Shown piece by piece: positions 1 through 11,094 of a stretch of DNA of 64,000 nucleotides. Origin of the DNA: Irpex lacteus (Eukaryota; Basidiomycota; Agaricomycetes; Polyporales; Irpicaceae); contig MQVO02000040.1 of assembly GCA_001986395.2 (NCBI GenBank), forward strand, positions 62,001-126,000, read 5' to 3'. The position numbers were made by a program, and so were the translations under genes. A model generated the notes under the pieces. It saw nothing but the letters and a program-made list of their open reading frames with translations. It was not told the origin of the DNA and made no database searches. The first letter of the stretch is position 1. Each line of letters opens with the position of its first letter.

Positions 1-10
1 CCCAGGCCTG

Positions 11-1125
11 TCTCCGGAGTGTCTTGGTCGTTAGACGATACATGATACATGGTAATGCGATGATACCACCTTCGTTCCGAGTTGGAGAGACGGAGGAACG
101 GAAGGTGGGGTGTTCGACCAATCTGGGTTTGAGAGAATGACGTCCGTGGCCGTTCGTTCGGAGTGAGGCTGCCAGAGAGTACTCGTACGTGTCTCCATTT
201 TTAGCGTAGGTTCGACTACGACATGTATGGCGATCATTAGCCAATACACCAAATACAAGGAAATGAAGATACGTTAATTACCATGCCAGTGATACCTCAC
301 CTGAGCAACAAACTTGGCGTGATGAGCCTAGCAGGCTTCACAGAGGCCCCGCATCTTCAAAGCTTCCAACGTTCGAGGACCTGGCAGCTCACGAAGCTAT
401 TGAGGAGAAAGTAAGCTACCACTGGAAAGGAGCATTAACATTACGGTCATCGTGAGTCCCATTGCATTTATTCGATAGTGAGTAAAGTTGAACTTACCTC
501 TTGCGTATCACTAGCATCCATAACCTCCCCGTTCGCCTCCTGGCTCCTTCTCAACTCGGTTCTGTACGGTCTCCGGAGTGTCTTGGTTGTTAGACGACGC
601 ATGATATATGGTAATGCGATGATACCACCTTCGTTCCGAGTCGGCGAGACGGAAGGTGGGGTGTTCGACTTGTTTACGTTGTTGAGAGAGTTCGTTCGGG
701 TTGAGGCTGCGAGAGAGTTGTTCGTAGTTTGAAAACGGTTTCGACTGGGATATGTATCGTGAGTAACGGAATTTATCGACCAACACACGAAAGATGAGGA
801 AATGAAGATACGATGACAAAGGTGACTACTCACCTGAGCAACTTGGCGTGGACGCAGTCTCGATGAGCCTAGCAGGCTTCACAGAGGCTCTGCATCTTCA
901 AACTGAGCGTTCTTAGTGTCCAGCGTTCGAAGACCTAGCAGCTCACGAAGCGCACAGAGTAATTGTGTACAAAAATGAGGAGGAAGTAAGCTACCACTGG
1001 AAAGGAGCATCACGGTCATCGCGCGTCTCATTGCAGTTGTTCGATAGTGAATGAAGTCAAACTTACCTCTTGCGTATCGTCCATAACCTCCACACCCGCC
1101 TCCAGGCTCCTTCCCAATTGGACGT
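11..1125. repeat. Degenerate tandem duplication, unit about 560 bases
   Basis: Two diverged copies of one segment lie head to tail. The block starting at 11 (tctccggagtgtcttgg) returns at 570, the block near 301 (ctgagcaac, then gatgagcctagcaggcttca) returns near 833, and the block near 411 (gtaagctaccactggaaagg) returns near 986. Offsets of 533-575 bases show indels between copies. Both copies keep minus-strand GTAAG and GTGAG donor-like sites at equivalent places (near 296, 495, 828 and 1065), so the unit may derive from an intron-containing minus-strand gene. The short reading frames inside are broken and match nothing I recognise. Confidence 0.75.
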
Positions 1126-1375
1126 CTCGGTCGTACGTACGTGCTTGCTCTATCCAGCGTGGGTTTTAGAGTGCTTTGTGGCGGGATAGTGAGATGTATT
1201 TACTGGAAATGAGGTGCAGATTGGAGTATAGAGAGAGCATGCGGATACTGGGAGGGGTCATAGTTGGCAGGAAGAGTGGTTGCGGGATATGTCTACTTGC
1301 CGGTTAGACTCGAGATCTTGATCTCCGAAGGTTGAACTTGTCAACTCTGGCCCAGGGAGACTACTTGCCGGCATC

Positions 1376-1777
1376 GTGAGTGGTTCCGACTATTCTTTCG
1401 GGAGCGACGACTTCATGGACGCTCAGGCGAGTACAAAACGTCTGTCTTTCAAGAGACACTCTAACCCACACTTACTAGTTTCGCGGACGAAGACATCTGT
1501 CTTCCTTGCAGGCCCGCTCGAAACTGCAGACTTCGAGGACTTAGAGCTATGCCCACGGCGACCAATGGAGTCGCATTTCGTTTGGCTCATGGCTGTGGTT
1601 CAAAAGTGGCAAGACAATCCTGAAGATGTTGATCAGCTTTTCATTAGAAAGGCAGACCCAAAAACAAACTCGCCTGGTATTGCACGTCGATGTGGACCAA
1701 GTCCAAGCAACGCATCCAACGGCCCGCGTCCGCCACGACATCGAGACCGTCACGAACACGCTACGTCACATCTGTGA
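1376..1777 (+). CDS. Hypothetical 133-residue reading frame, uncertain
   Basis: An open frame starts at an ATG followed by the acidic, Ser-rich MSGSDYSFGSDDFMDAQ. The middle (residues about 50-100) reads like folded protein (DFEDLELCPRRP, FVWLMAVVQKWQDNPEDVDQ), and the last 30 residues are low-complexity Arg/His/Pro. An intron may lie at 1427-1482 (donor-like gcgagt, acceptor cttactag), which would change the frame, so the model is not settled. It could be a remnant in this degraded left end. No family is recognised. Confidence 0.25.
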   Translation: MSGSDYSFGSDDFMDAQASTKRLSFKRHSNPHLLVSRTKTSVFLAGPLETADFEDLELCPRRPMESHFVWLMAVVQKWQDNPEDVDQLFIRKADPKTNSPGIARRCGPSPSNASNGPRPPRHRDRHEHATSHL

Positions 1778-2150
1778 CGCACGCGCCATCGTCCTATAGT
1801 CTATGACAACGTCGGCTGGCTCTCGACTCTGACACGCGCATACATCTTGCATCGACCCCAAGTCTCTTGTGACGCACTTACCAACACGCCCAATAGCCTG
1901 TGACGAGCTCTGTGCCGACGCCAACTGGCTCCCGGCTGTATACAACCATGACACGCGTGCATTCGATGACAAGCTCATATACACACCAGAGTCCGTCGTG
2001 CACCAAATACTCAACACAGTCCTCGTCCACCGCTCCGCTAGCCGAGCGAGAAGCGATCCCTTGCCCGACCTTCTTGCCGGTTAAACTTGAATCGTACCAC
2101 GTTCACATCGCCCTGACCTCTTTCTCCCAACCTCAACCCTCCCCCCCAGC
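1778..2150. other. Intergenic, nothing recognised
   Basis: No supported gene is seen. The frames here overlap one another, and the stretch is rich in CAC/GAC repeats. A pyrimidine-rich run (ctcccaacctcaaccctccccccc) sits just before the ATG at 2151 and looks like a promoter or 5' leader for the zinc-family remnant. Confidence 0.4.
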
Positions 2151-2456
2151 ATGCTGCCTCAATTACACGCAACCCCGAACCTCGACCCCGTGATCCAAGC
2201 GCGTCTCGTCGACGCAGTAGCGACCGTACGTATACCCACAGAGAGACTGCGCGAGCTCATAACGCAGACTCTACTGGACGACCCGGTCGTTGCGCACTCT
2301 CTGGTGCGACGCGTGCGTGTTTCGACGTGTGGGAGGTGTGGGGAGGAGTTTCACCCTGCTGAGGAGACAGAGGAGGGGCAGTATGCTGACCATCTTGGTC
2401 CGTCTTTCTCCAACCGGCCATGTATTATCGGACGCCAGCGAGCAAGGAAGAAATGA
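2151..2456 (+). pseudogene. Truncated copy of the Cys/His zinc-binding family of 11-13.5 kb
   Basis: The frame matches exon 1 of the three minus-strand paralogues at 11.1-13.5 kb. It keeps the helical segment (ARLVDAVATVRIPTERLRELI against EQLVDAVANLPAERLRQYI) and the first metal-ligand pair with its context (CGRCGEEFHP against CGKCRGEFDP). The ECRYH ligands that should follow are lost (GQYADH), and no exon 2 with the WxDWDE, CHGP and CC motifs follows. The N-terminal IDLT motif of paralogues A and C is also absent. It lies on the opposite strand from its relatives. It is probably a dead partial duplicate, although the remaining frame is open. Confidence 0.6.
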
Positions 2457-3740
2457 AATCGAGGGAGTTTCCCCACCATTCACCTTCAAGTCTGCATAAT
2501 AAGCAAAGTACGACACAAGTGCAGACGATGTTACACGCACCCGTGGGTTCCAGAGTACTCGGGTCGATTTCAACGTAGATATCTGACTCACCACTGTTCG
2601 TGGGCCGTCGCACGTCGCTCAAGAAGTTGTGTCGCTTGTCACGTTTGCAAGCCAACCGGTAATCGCAGGCATGGGGCCAAGGTTTCCGAAGCAGCGGATA
2701 ACGCCGCACCGCGATGTTCAGGACTGTATAAGAGTCGAAGGTGATGATTACAGAGCGTAACGCACAGCGTTGTTCGAGATCGGTCCGTAGAAAAGCAAGA
2801 TCTGGAATATGGTGCATAGTGCGTTTAGCCCCGGGCCTCGATCTTAGCCAGCGACTATCGCGTCGTGTTGCTATCGTGAGCAATATCCCGACAATCCGCA
2901 TTGGCCGCGGTGACCCACGACCATTCACTCCATGCGCTGAGCGAGGCTTCGATTCGCATAGGAAATTTAATTTGGTGCTTGTGAACGTCTCCGCGCTTCT
3001 TGATATTTCGACCCCTAAGGTCGGCATCCGGTCGCTTTGATCTAATCACGTAGGTCAGCCTGTACTGCCAGTGTATGCTCGCAATTACAAACGACAAAGA
3101 ACCCACCACTGTGAAAGACATAATGACTGGGGTGTTCAGCATCGTCCAGCCCTTCATAATAGTCGCGGACAAACACCATGGCGTTCGTCGCCCATTGTTG
3201 ATCGCGCTCGAGTACTGCATGGATTAGCGAATCCGCATACATCGCGAGAACATACAACCCCACAAGGAAGTTGTCTGTACATCCAGTGGCGGTAACCCTG
3301 ATCCTCTGACGTCGAGAAAAGACTGGCAGGGGTCGTGGAAGAATAAACGGGACCTTGTCGTTCCATTGCAGGTCGTAGAGGCCGATGGCGCGGGCCGCGC
3401 GAAAATGCTTCATGTATCTAACGAGATGAAGAAAGGAAGGAAAGCTAATGGTGTGCAAGGAGACCTCCACGTAAGCAGTAATGCCGGGGGACGGACAGGC
3501 CATATTGGGAAGATTCCAGTGAGGTGTATCAAGGTTGAACGTGGAGTAGTGGCTGGCGCCCTCCGACCGATTTCCCAGAAGGTGAAAAGATATGGACAGT
3601 GCTTTGCCTAAGATCTGCGGCCATGGTTCTTTCATATCGAGAAGGTGGAGACGGTGTCGCTGCCGGTTTTTATGCAATGCACTGTGAAGATATTTGTAGC
3701 ACTGCATTTGAGTATTGGAAGGTGCGAGTGATATTGGCAA
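2425..3740 (-). pseudogene. F-box-family gene, 5'-truncated copy
   Basis: The C-terminal two thirds of the F-box family are present, but the F-box itself is missing. The upstream frame holds family landmarks: LDTPHWNLPN, ITAYVEVSLHTISFPSFLHLVRYMKHF, a CTDNF motif and DQQWATNAM. A second exon carries SPRPMRIVGILL and DPSTLEPTG. A short last exon follows across an intron (about 2491-2545) and encodes GEWWGNS, ending in TAA at 2425. This matches the layout of the intact copies. The match stops near 3720, inside the segment that precedes LDTPHW, where repeat-bearing DNA begins. It was probably a functional copy that lost its 5' half. Expression of the remaining frame is possible. Confidence 0.65.
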
Positions 3741-4890
3741 GTAATGTTTTTTATTAAAAAACCCAAATGAATATTTATTGTCAGCTAAGCTAGGGACGGG
3801 GATACAAGAGGAAAACGAACTAAACTACCAGCGGAGGACCGTGTGAATCAATGTGCTGCTATGGAGAGTATAGCTACGAAGGTGCCGCGTGAGTGGGTGT
3901 GCTACTATGGAGAGCATAACTACGAAGGTGTATCGTTAAAAATAAATCCTGAAGGGTTGTTTAAAAAAAAGACAGAATGAGGGAATCAGGATGTGCCGAG
4001 TTTGTCAGGCATTGAGTCGCGGCCGTCGGTATCATGTGCACTTGTTGACAATATGTGCTCGGGTTTGGTACACGCCGCAGGTGTTGCATATTCAAGCCGG
4101 GGAAGAAGTGCTGACGAAATTCTCCTATGGGAACATGACAGCCTGAGAGGATCGCGTATGCTGCGCGCGCTTTGCGCAACAAGGTCGTTTGATTTGAATC
4201 GAGAGAGGAATGGTCCTCTCTTGTGAGTGTTGGTTTGAGGGGAGTGTGGCCATGAGCAAGTATCGTTAAGTGGTAAGTAACCCCGGCACACACCGCTGCG
4301 GCCAGCAGCTACGTGTGCCTTGTGGAATTAAGAGTGTGAGCAGTGAAAGTCATTCAGTTTTATGTACTTTTGTGTACAGTCCTCAACTGAGAATGGCTAC
4401 CCACAGCACGCGAGCAGTGACCACATCTACTTACTTCGAGGGAAGCCTATGAGTGACAGTAAGACCGAGAGAAGCGCACGGGAGTGAGTCGGGGTCCTGT
4501 CAATGAAAGCCCGGCAGGCGAGCGAATGAATCATGAATCCTCTTCACTGCATCAAACAAACGACTTGCAGCATGTATATATGGTACTAAATGATACGTAG
4601 TCAGCTACTGCGCGAAATACTCAAGAGCGATGGTAAACTCGAAAAACGTATACTTAGCGGTGCCATTGGGAAGGTATCGTGGGAGTGAGTCGGGGTCCTC
4701 GGATGACATTGGCCTTCAAGCTTCAAGCTTCAGACGGTAGGCCTCGCAAAGCCCTCCAAAGCCTTACTTTCTGCACAAGATCTAAGATTATACATACACA
4801 TGTATAGTGCTGAGTGATAGCTACTGCATTGTATTAGATGGCTTAATACGATGGCAAGCTCGTGTCGCGGTGCCATTGGGGAGGCATCGG
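3741..4890. repeat. Spacer with short internal direct repeats
   Basis: This stretch separates two truncated F-box copies and shows no convincing coding frame. It has internal duplications. The phrase tatggagagtatagctacgaaggtg near 3860 returns as tatggagagcataactacgaaggtg near 3906. The phrase gggagtgagtcggggtcct occurs near 4480 and 4680. The phrase tgccattgggaaggtatcg near 4660 returns as tgccattggggaggcatcgg near 4871. These suggest local slippage or the remains of an inserted element. No terminal inverted repeats or transposase were seen. Confidence 0.5.
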
Positions 4891-5493
4891 CTAATAGCGG
4901 AAAGTAGTGTAGCGCCCCGCGTCAAGTGTAGTCATGTGACGAAAAAGAGGCCCCAGTAGTGTTGTTTTGATGAATGAGATCTCAAGGACCGATTTGGGAA
5001 ATCGGAACATAGGGAAACTGGCGGGGACCGGGCCACTGATTTCGACTTCCCTGAGTTTATGGCGAGTGTTCGGAAGATAGACCAGGTCGAGGAATGAACG
5101 AGGCGCATTATAGGATTGTCTGATACGTAGCTCCTTGATTAGATCACAGATTTTCAGTATGTAGGGGCTGCCGTGGAGAGTGTATTGCCTGAATAATTTG
5201 GCGTGGTCGAGCGATGAGATACGCATCGCCATGCCCGAAAACATATAGCGACGGCACTGTTTAGCCCAATATCGAGAGACAAGGGCGCAATTCCGTAGTG
5301 ATGTCGGTTTGACCTGAGTTGTTGCTTTTAGGATAGTGTCTTCTCGAAAGACGATGGGACTCACCTCTTCCTGAGATATGCCATACCTCTTGCGGGGGTC
5401 TCGTAACTGGTAGTATCTGTACCCTATCCAGAACAAGATATTGGGGAAAATCTCCTCGGGGATGGCTTCTCCGAGCGATCGAGAGGTCTTCAT
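4891..5493 (-). pseudogene. F-box-family gene, 3'-truncated copy
   Basis: The N-terminal third of the F-box family is intact. It starts at ATG (5493) with MKTSRSLGEAIPEEIFPNIL, the F-box-like LPPELF helix. It then has LRNCALVSRYWAKQCRRYMF (family consensus LRxCSLVCRYWANQCRxYxF), RSFLDLVYLPNTRHKL and VEISGPVPASFP. Exactly where the intact copies continue into LDTPHWSVTN, this copy diverges into FRFPKSVLE and stops at 4891. The 5' fragment here and the 3' fragment at 2425-3740 overlap slightly in family coordinates, so they look like two separately truncated copies rather than one gene cut by an insertion. Confidence 0.65.
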
Positions 5494-6236
5494 AGAAGCA
5501 ATATGCCACCGTCCGCGAGATCATATACTGTCTTCCACGTAGGGTGTGAGTTGCGGGATGCGATCTGCCAACCAACTCGCTCCGCATACGTAAGATCGGT
5601 TGCCTGGCTGGTTGGAAAAGTTAGATTATGTGTGAACCGTCACCATAGGAGGGTGCAGACCGTGAATGAAGCTGTGAAGGGCACCACTTTTGCTGTAAAG
5701 CAGACCACCGTGCGGAACGTTTTAACTTTTGACACCATCTACCCTTTATTACGGGACTTGATGAAGCTTGAGATAGAACCAAAATAGACAGCAAACATGG
5801 ACCTACCACCAGATGGTGCGGCACGGCTTGAAGTCTCACGAGGCTGCATGCTTGGCGCGTTCGTAGAGAAGCTCGTCAAAGACTGGGGAAATAGATCATA
5901 TCAGCTGAGGTATAATGCTTAGACACACAGATGATTTCCTGAGGTTCAAATAGTATTCAAGTCAAGTTGTGTTAACTTGAAGCTCGATGGTCACGGAAAG
6001 CGGCAAACTCCGAACGTTGAATCGGCGCAAATCAACTGCCGCCAATATTTCTGATCCCGCAGAGCTCCGCCTTTAACGGGCAAACTCGGTTTACCGCGCT
6101 GTAGCCACCGACCGCCGCCAGTCCTGCACGTCCATACACACCGTCACTCCTTCGTGAGTCTCCTGGTCTCAAAGCTTCTCTCCCAACAAGAAATAATCTT
6201 CCAGTTAATTTAGGCAAACCGAAAACAAAAACAACG
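5494..6236. other. Intergenic, nothing recognised
   Basis: Short frames occur on both strands but none has motif support. The right end should contain the promoter and leader of ATP18. The A-rich leader gaaaacaaaaacaacgATG just before 6237 is a favourable start context. Confidence 0.4.
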
Positions 6237-6565
6237 ATGAGCTTCCTTGGTTTCCGCCGCTACCCGACTCCTGCAAGTCCTTTTCACGAGTAGCTCATGC
6301 GACGGTGTTCTCATGGATATCAACTTATAGGTCGTCAAGCCTTTGTGGCCGTTTGCTGTTGCAAGTTTGATCACATTCACGCTCATCTCCAAGGCACAGG
6401 ATGCCGCTATCCGGTGTACGTCTCTATCCAACCATTTCTCCCTTTACGAGCGTAGCCAAACTCACATCGCGTTTGTCTTGACTTTGTACAGCGGACGCCT
6501 ACAAGAACGACCCTCGTAACCCATACAGGGAGCAGCTTGCGAAGGAGGAGGCCACCCACCACTGA
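6237..6565 (+). CDS. ATP18: Mitochondrial ATP synthase subunit i/j (Atp18)
   Basis: This is a small single-pass subunit of the membrane sector of mitochondrial F1Fo ATP synthase. Three exons (6237-6272, 6331-6415, 6492-6565) splice to 64 residues. The protein has the subunit signature: an N-terminal FRRYPTP, then VKPLWPFAVASLITF as the membrane helix, then the C-terminal KNDPRNPY that also occurs as NDPRNP in yeast Atp18. Intron 1 (6273-6330) begins with GC rather than GT (CCT|GCAAGT) and ends in AG. Intron 2 (6416-6491) has the strong donor GTACGT and acceptor ACAG. Only this donor keeps the NDPRNP frame; the GT two bases upstream does not. Length is normal for the family, and the gene is too short and split to appear as a long open frame. 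Confidence 0.87.
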
Positions 6566-7082
6566 AGAAGTTGTACGCGCACGCGGTGTATCACGACCTG
6601 GTCCAATAGAGCATTCTATACCGTGATCTAGAGAATTGCAGAGATATCTTGCAGGAAAAAAACGTTATTCAGAAAGTGAGATGGAAACATCGGATGTTCG
6701 TCTTGCTAGGAGCAGGTGCGTCGTTTTCTCAGTACTGTCCGAGGCCCCTCCGAAGAGAACATGTCATACTTCCACCCGCCTCTTTCACGCCACGTCTCAG
6801 CTTTCTTTGCCTTCTGCGCTCGAATCCACCGACTACACCGCCTTCAAAGTCACGCCGCAGAGTGGAGATGAAAATTGCCCATGAAAGGCTCTACGTACTT
6901 CGGTATCACTTAATGTGGTCACGCGAACGACCCCTCGACTGTTCCGTGGACAATTTATCGTTTGAAGCGTGGCACCACGCCTAGCAGATTGATTGGGCGA
7001 CTGAGAGCGATGAAAAAGTACATGTTGCGATGATAGATGATGAACGGGAACGTAAACAGTCCAGAGAAAGTAAACGTAAAGC
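6566..7082. other. Convergent intergenic between ATP18 and UTP14
   Basis: It contains the 3' ends of two converging genes. No supported coding frame was seen. The frames here overlap each other on both strands and lack family motifs. Confidence 0.45.
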
Positions 7083-10000
7083 CTAGAACAACTTTTCGAG
7101 AGGAGTAATAACCGTCCCCATCTACCGTGACAAACATCAGCACACCCCCACCCACCACGCACTTCAACGAATTGCCAACGCACCTTTTTGACAACCTTGG
7201 GCAACGTCCCCCTCTGGAACCCAACCCTCGTATTCCACTCCGTCCCAAGCGGGGTGTCCATACTCCGCTCGAACTGCGCCTTGCTGGTGTACGGGTACGG
7301 CAAGTCCTTGACCTGGTACTTGGCCGCCTTCTTGTCCCGCTTCTCGGAGATGATGACGTGCCGCTTGCCGTAGTCTGCGCGCGACTTGGGGTCCACGCCG
7401 GCGACTTTCTTGATGAGGTAGGGTTTTGGAGGAGCTTTGCGTGTGCCTGCGCCTCCCCATGAGCCCTGAACACGCAGAGGATGAGCATGAGTGTTATATT
7501 GGTGAAGAGATGTCATGAGTTCAACGTACCCAGCCTGCGAGAGTGGTGTCGATCTCCTTTGGAGCGTCCGCATCCATCTCACGTCGCTTCTCGTCTGCAA
7601 ATTCCTAGATCACATTCGCATGAGTAACACAGTTATGTTCGAACGACAACTTAGATCAAAAACTTACTCGGACGACATTATCACCAGCAAACGCACGGGC
7701 CACAAGGTCACGTTGCTGGAACGCCTGGACATCTTTCCGTCCTCCTTTGCCCTTGGCTTTACTCAGCAACGCAGCCTCCTGAGCATCGACCTCACTGTTC
7801 CCGTCTGACTCTTCATACTCGTCATCTGCAGCAGCAACGACCTTCCTGCCTTTCTTGGCTTTTGCCTTCGAAAGTCCTGAGGAGCTCGTACTTGGACCAG
7901 CAGACGATGAACTTGGGCCAGCAGCAGCAGGAGCAGCGGCCCCCAGCGTCATGACACTAGCCATCTCAACGTCAACGACCGCATCTTCTTTGGCCTTCGC
8001 CTTTTCTTCCTCCCGCTTCTTCCCCCGCTTCTTCAGCTTATTCTTCGACTTTTCAGCATCAGCGCTGTCCTTGCCCACCGCAACTTCGTGCTTCTTCTTT
8101 GTTGTCGAAGCTGCTGTGGATGTGGCTGCAAGCCACGGGTTGGATGTTTCTTCGGGTAGATAGACTGCGCGGGAGGTAATGGGGGAGGTAGTAGCTGGTG
8201 AGGGGGACGTTCCGTCAGGGAGGAGGTCGGTGGATTTGAGTGTGACGCTGGAGGTGTCGGAGGCGAGGGAGGTTACTGTTCGTAGTTGGCCAGTCTGTGA
8301 ATGAGGCGTCATAAGCATACATCCCATATACGAGTATCATGCTTCTAGGTAAAAACTTACCAAGTTGCCAGGACGGAACGACACTCGCCCACCACACGAT
8401 GGGACAAAGAGTCAGGAATCTCAGACGGCGAATTCGCCTCACGATCCTCGTCATCCTCGTCAGCATCTTCACCTCCACCAAGCTCCCGCACGAAGTCATC
8501 GACCATCTGATCAGCCTTCCTCTGCTCCCTCGCCATCGCGTCCTTCATAAACTTCATCTCAAACACGCTCTTCCCCTTCTTCCTCTCCCCCTCCCCTTCC
8601 TCTCCTTCATCCCTCCCTTCATCCAACTTCCTCAGCTCATCAAACGCACCCGCCCTAATCGTCTCCTCATCTACCTCCCCCTCCTCATCCTCCTCCTGAT
8701 CACCGTCACTATCATCATCACTCCCCCTCCCCTGAATCCTCCTCCTCAATTTCTCCCCCCTCTCCAACATCTCATTGATCTCCCTCCTCTGATCAACATC
8801 AAGCTCTCCCCTCTCCTTCATAGCCCTCGCCCACTTCCCCGTATTCTTATGCCTCAACGTAGCCCTCTCCCTAGCCCTCTCCACCTCCCTCTTCAATACG
8901 CCCTCCTCCCCCTCCTCGTCTTCCCCGTCGTCATCATCACTCCCCTCACCAGCACGCGCCCGCTGCTTCTTCCTGATCCGCCTGAACGTCTTGCTCTTGA
9001 TCTTCTTCACGCGCTTCGCCTTCACTTCCGCTCTGAACATCAGTTCGCGCATTTTGGCGAGTTCGGCGCGGCGTTGGGCGACGTCTTCGATGGAGAGGTG
9101 GTTCATTTTGAGAGACTCGGTGTGCGCGAGGTCTTCGTCGCGCATTTGGGCGGATTTGAGTAGTTTGTCGATGCCTGATTCGAGGGGCGTCGTTGGCTGT
9201 GTGTGAGAAGTGGAAGCCAGTCAGGAGAGGTAGACTTGAGAGAGACGGAAAGGATAACGTACCTTGAACTTCGCAGCTAACTCCAAACTCGAAACCTTTC
9301 CCTTCACCTCCGCTTGTAACGGGAAACTCAAATGCTCAGCCTACACAACCCCAAACCACCGTCAGTAATCCATCTCCAAACACCATATACTCATGCACGC
9401 ACCTCCTTAATTCGCCGCATAGTAGCACTCCACTTATCAATCTCCTCCTTCGTCTGTTCATACGCCGCCTCCCGATCCAACCTCTCCTGCGTCCTCTGCG
9501 GTAGCGGCGCCGCCAATGTCTTCCCACCTGTGGACGGAGCGAGCGATTTGACGGATTTCTTGAGCGATTGGAGGGTTGATGAGGTGGTTGTGGTGGAGAG
9601 GGGGGCGAGGAGGTCTTCGAGGTTGAGCTTCGCCGTTCCTTAGTATTCAAAGTAGAGATAGAGAATAGTTAGCACCTACGGGGCAAACGATTGATGAAGA
9701 TGAGCTGTGAACTTACCAGGCTGAGCAGCGAACTCCCCCTCCACACCACCCTGCGTCTCCTCCCTCAACAGCCTCCTCTTCCTTCTTGCTCTTTCAGCAC
9801 CAACCACTCCATCTTCAGTGTCGTCGGGAGCTTTACGTTTTTGACCGGCGTCGAGGTTCGTGATGAACGACTCGAGATGGGAGAGTGCGTCTGGGTTGTC
9901 GTTGGTTTCGTCGTCTGAGGGGGAGAGTGCACGTTCACGGGACTCTTCATCCGCTTCCTCTTCATCTTCCTCATCTTCCTCTATCTCCGACTCCTCATTA

Positions 10001-10826
10001 TCATCCTCGCCATCTTCCGTCCTCATCTGAGTTTGACTTTGACGATCTCCCAGAGGCTGGACTTCATCGTCGCTCTGAGGTTCACCACCCCCATCGAGTA
10101 TATCCAACACGTCGATGAACTCGTCAGGGTCACCTTCCTCTTCTTCATCTTCCTCCTCTTCCTCTCCCGCATCTGAGTCTTCCGAGGCCTTATCCTCGTC
10201 TGAGTCTTCGTTGAGATCGACCTCTGCGAAGCGGACGGTCTTCGCATCTCGTGCTGCACGGGTTTTCTTTTGCTTCGCCTTAGCAGATTTCTATAGAGTA
10301 ACATGAGAATCAAATTCATACACATAAGATACGAAAGACATGACAGGCCTCCCGCGCATAGGAGAAAGAAAGCCAAACTCACCACACCAGCACTAGCAAA
10401 ACTAAACCCCGCAAACCGCGCCTCATCACTCTCCTCAAACGCCTCATCACTATCAATCTCCTCATCCTCATCCTCTCCAAGCCCCTCCTCCTCCTCACCC
10501 TCCCCCTCATTCAACAATCTCGGATGCATACCCCCTCTCCCACTGCCCCCTTCACCCATATCATCATCTTCATCGTCCACGGGTCGTCCAGCACCAAGAA
10601 GCTCATCCTTCTCCAACTGCAGCTTCAGCTTCCCCCGGCGCACCCGCTCGCCTTGGTATTCGTATACATCGCCCAACGAAGACGAAGGACCGGAAGAGAG
10701 AGTTTTTGACTTTAGGGATTTGCGCTTTGCGTACCCTGCTGCGTTTGAGTTCTTCTTCTGGGGGTATGAGCCAGGTTTTGATTTCGACTTGGCATTGATT
10801 TTTGACGGCCGCTGTGAGCGTGCCAT
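7083..10826 (-). CDS. UTP14: U3 snoRNA-associated protein Utp14, small-subunit processome
   Basis: Utp14 is a nucleolar component of the SSU processome that acts in 18S rRNA maturation and activates the helicase Dhr1. The start chosen is the ATG at 10826 (MARSQRPSK); the frame is open further up but has no ATG. Exons I can place are 10383-10826, 9717-10290, 9403-9638, 9263-9340, a block from 9196 down to 8361 that holds a 59-base intron (8384-8442), further exons through 7184, and a last exon 7083-7121. The N terminus is strongly acidic (Asp/Glu runs at 9.9-10.5 kb). The middle has the basic KAKRVKKIKSKTFRRIRKK helix. The C terminus is the most conserved part: KVAGVDPKSRADYGKRHVII, YPYTSKAQFERSMDTPLG, and the terminal MGTVITPLEKLF. 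Confidence 0.93.
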
Positions 10827-11094
10827 GTCTTGTGAGAGCTGAGAAGGAGTGAGGCCTTGAGAGTTCAAGGACTTGGAATTTTGTGCGGGATCGTTAGACG
10901 CGAGTAGGCAGTCGATCCAGATCTATCGGGAAGCTGCCTCCTTCTATTTCTGGATGAGATGAGGCGCTCGTGTCTCACTCATGTCTCTCTGTCACGGTCA
11001 AGTCGTCGGTAGAGCAAGCATTTATTCGAATTCACGATGCATCGTATATACACACATCATATGTCTACTCGTCTTCTCATTCCAATCACCCGCC

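Noticed and set aside
7127..7462. Plus-strand frame of 111 residues near the UTP14 3' end
   Set aside because: It lies opposite the most conserved UTP14 exon and is a shadow.
8339..9163. Long plus-strand frame of 274 residues, Leu/Pro-rich
   Set aside because: It is the antisense shadow of the acidic and basic coding region of UTP14.
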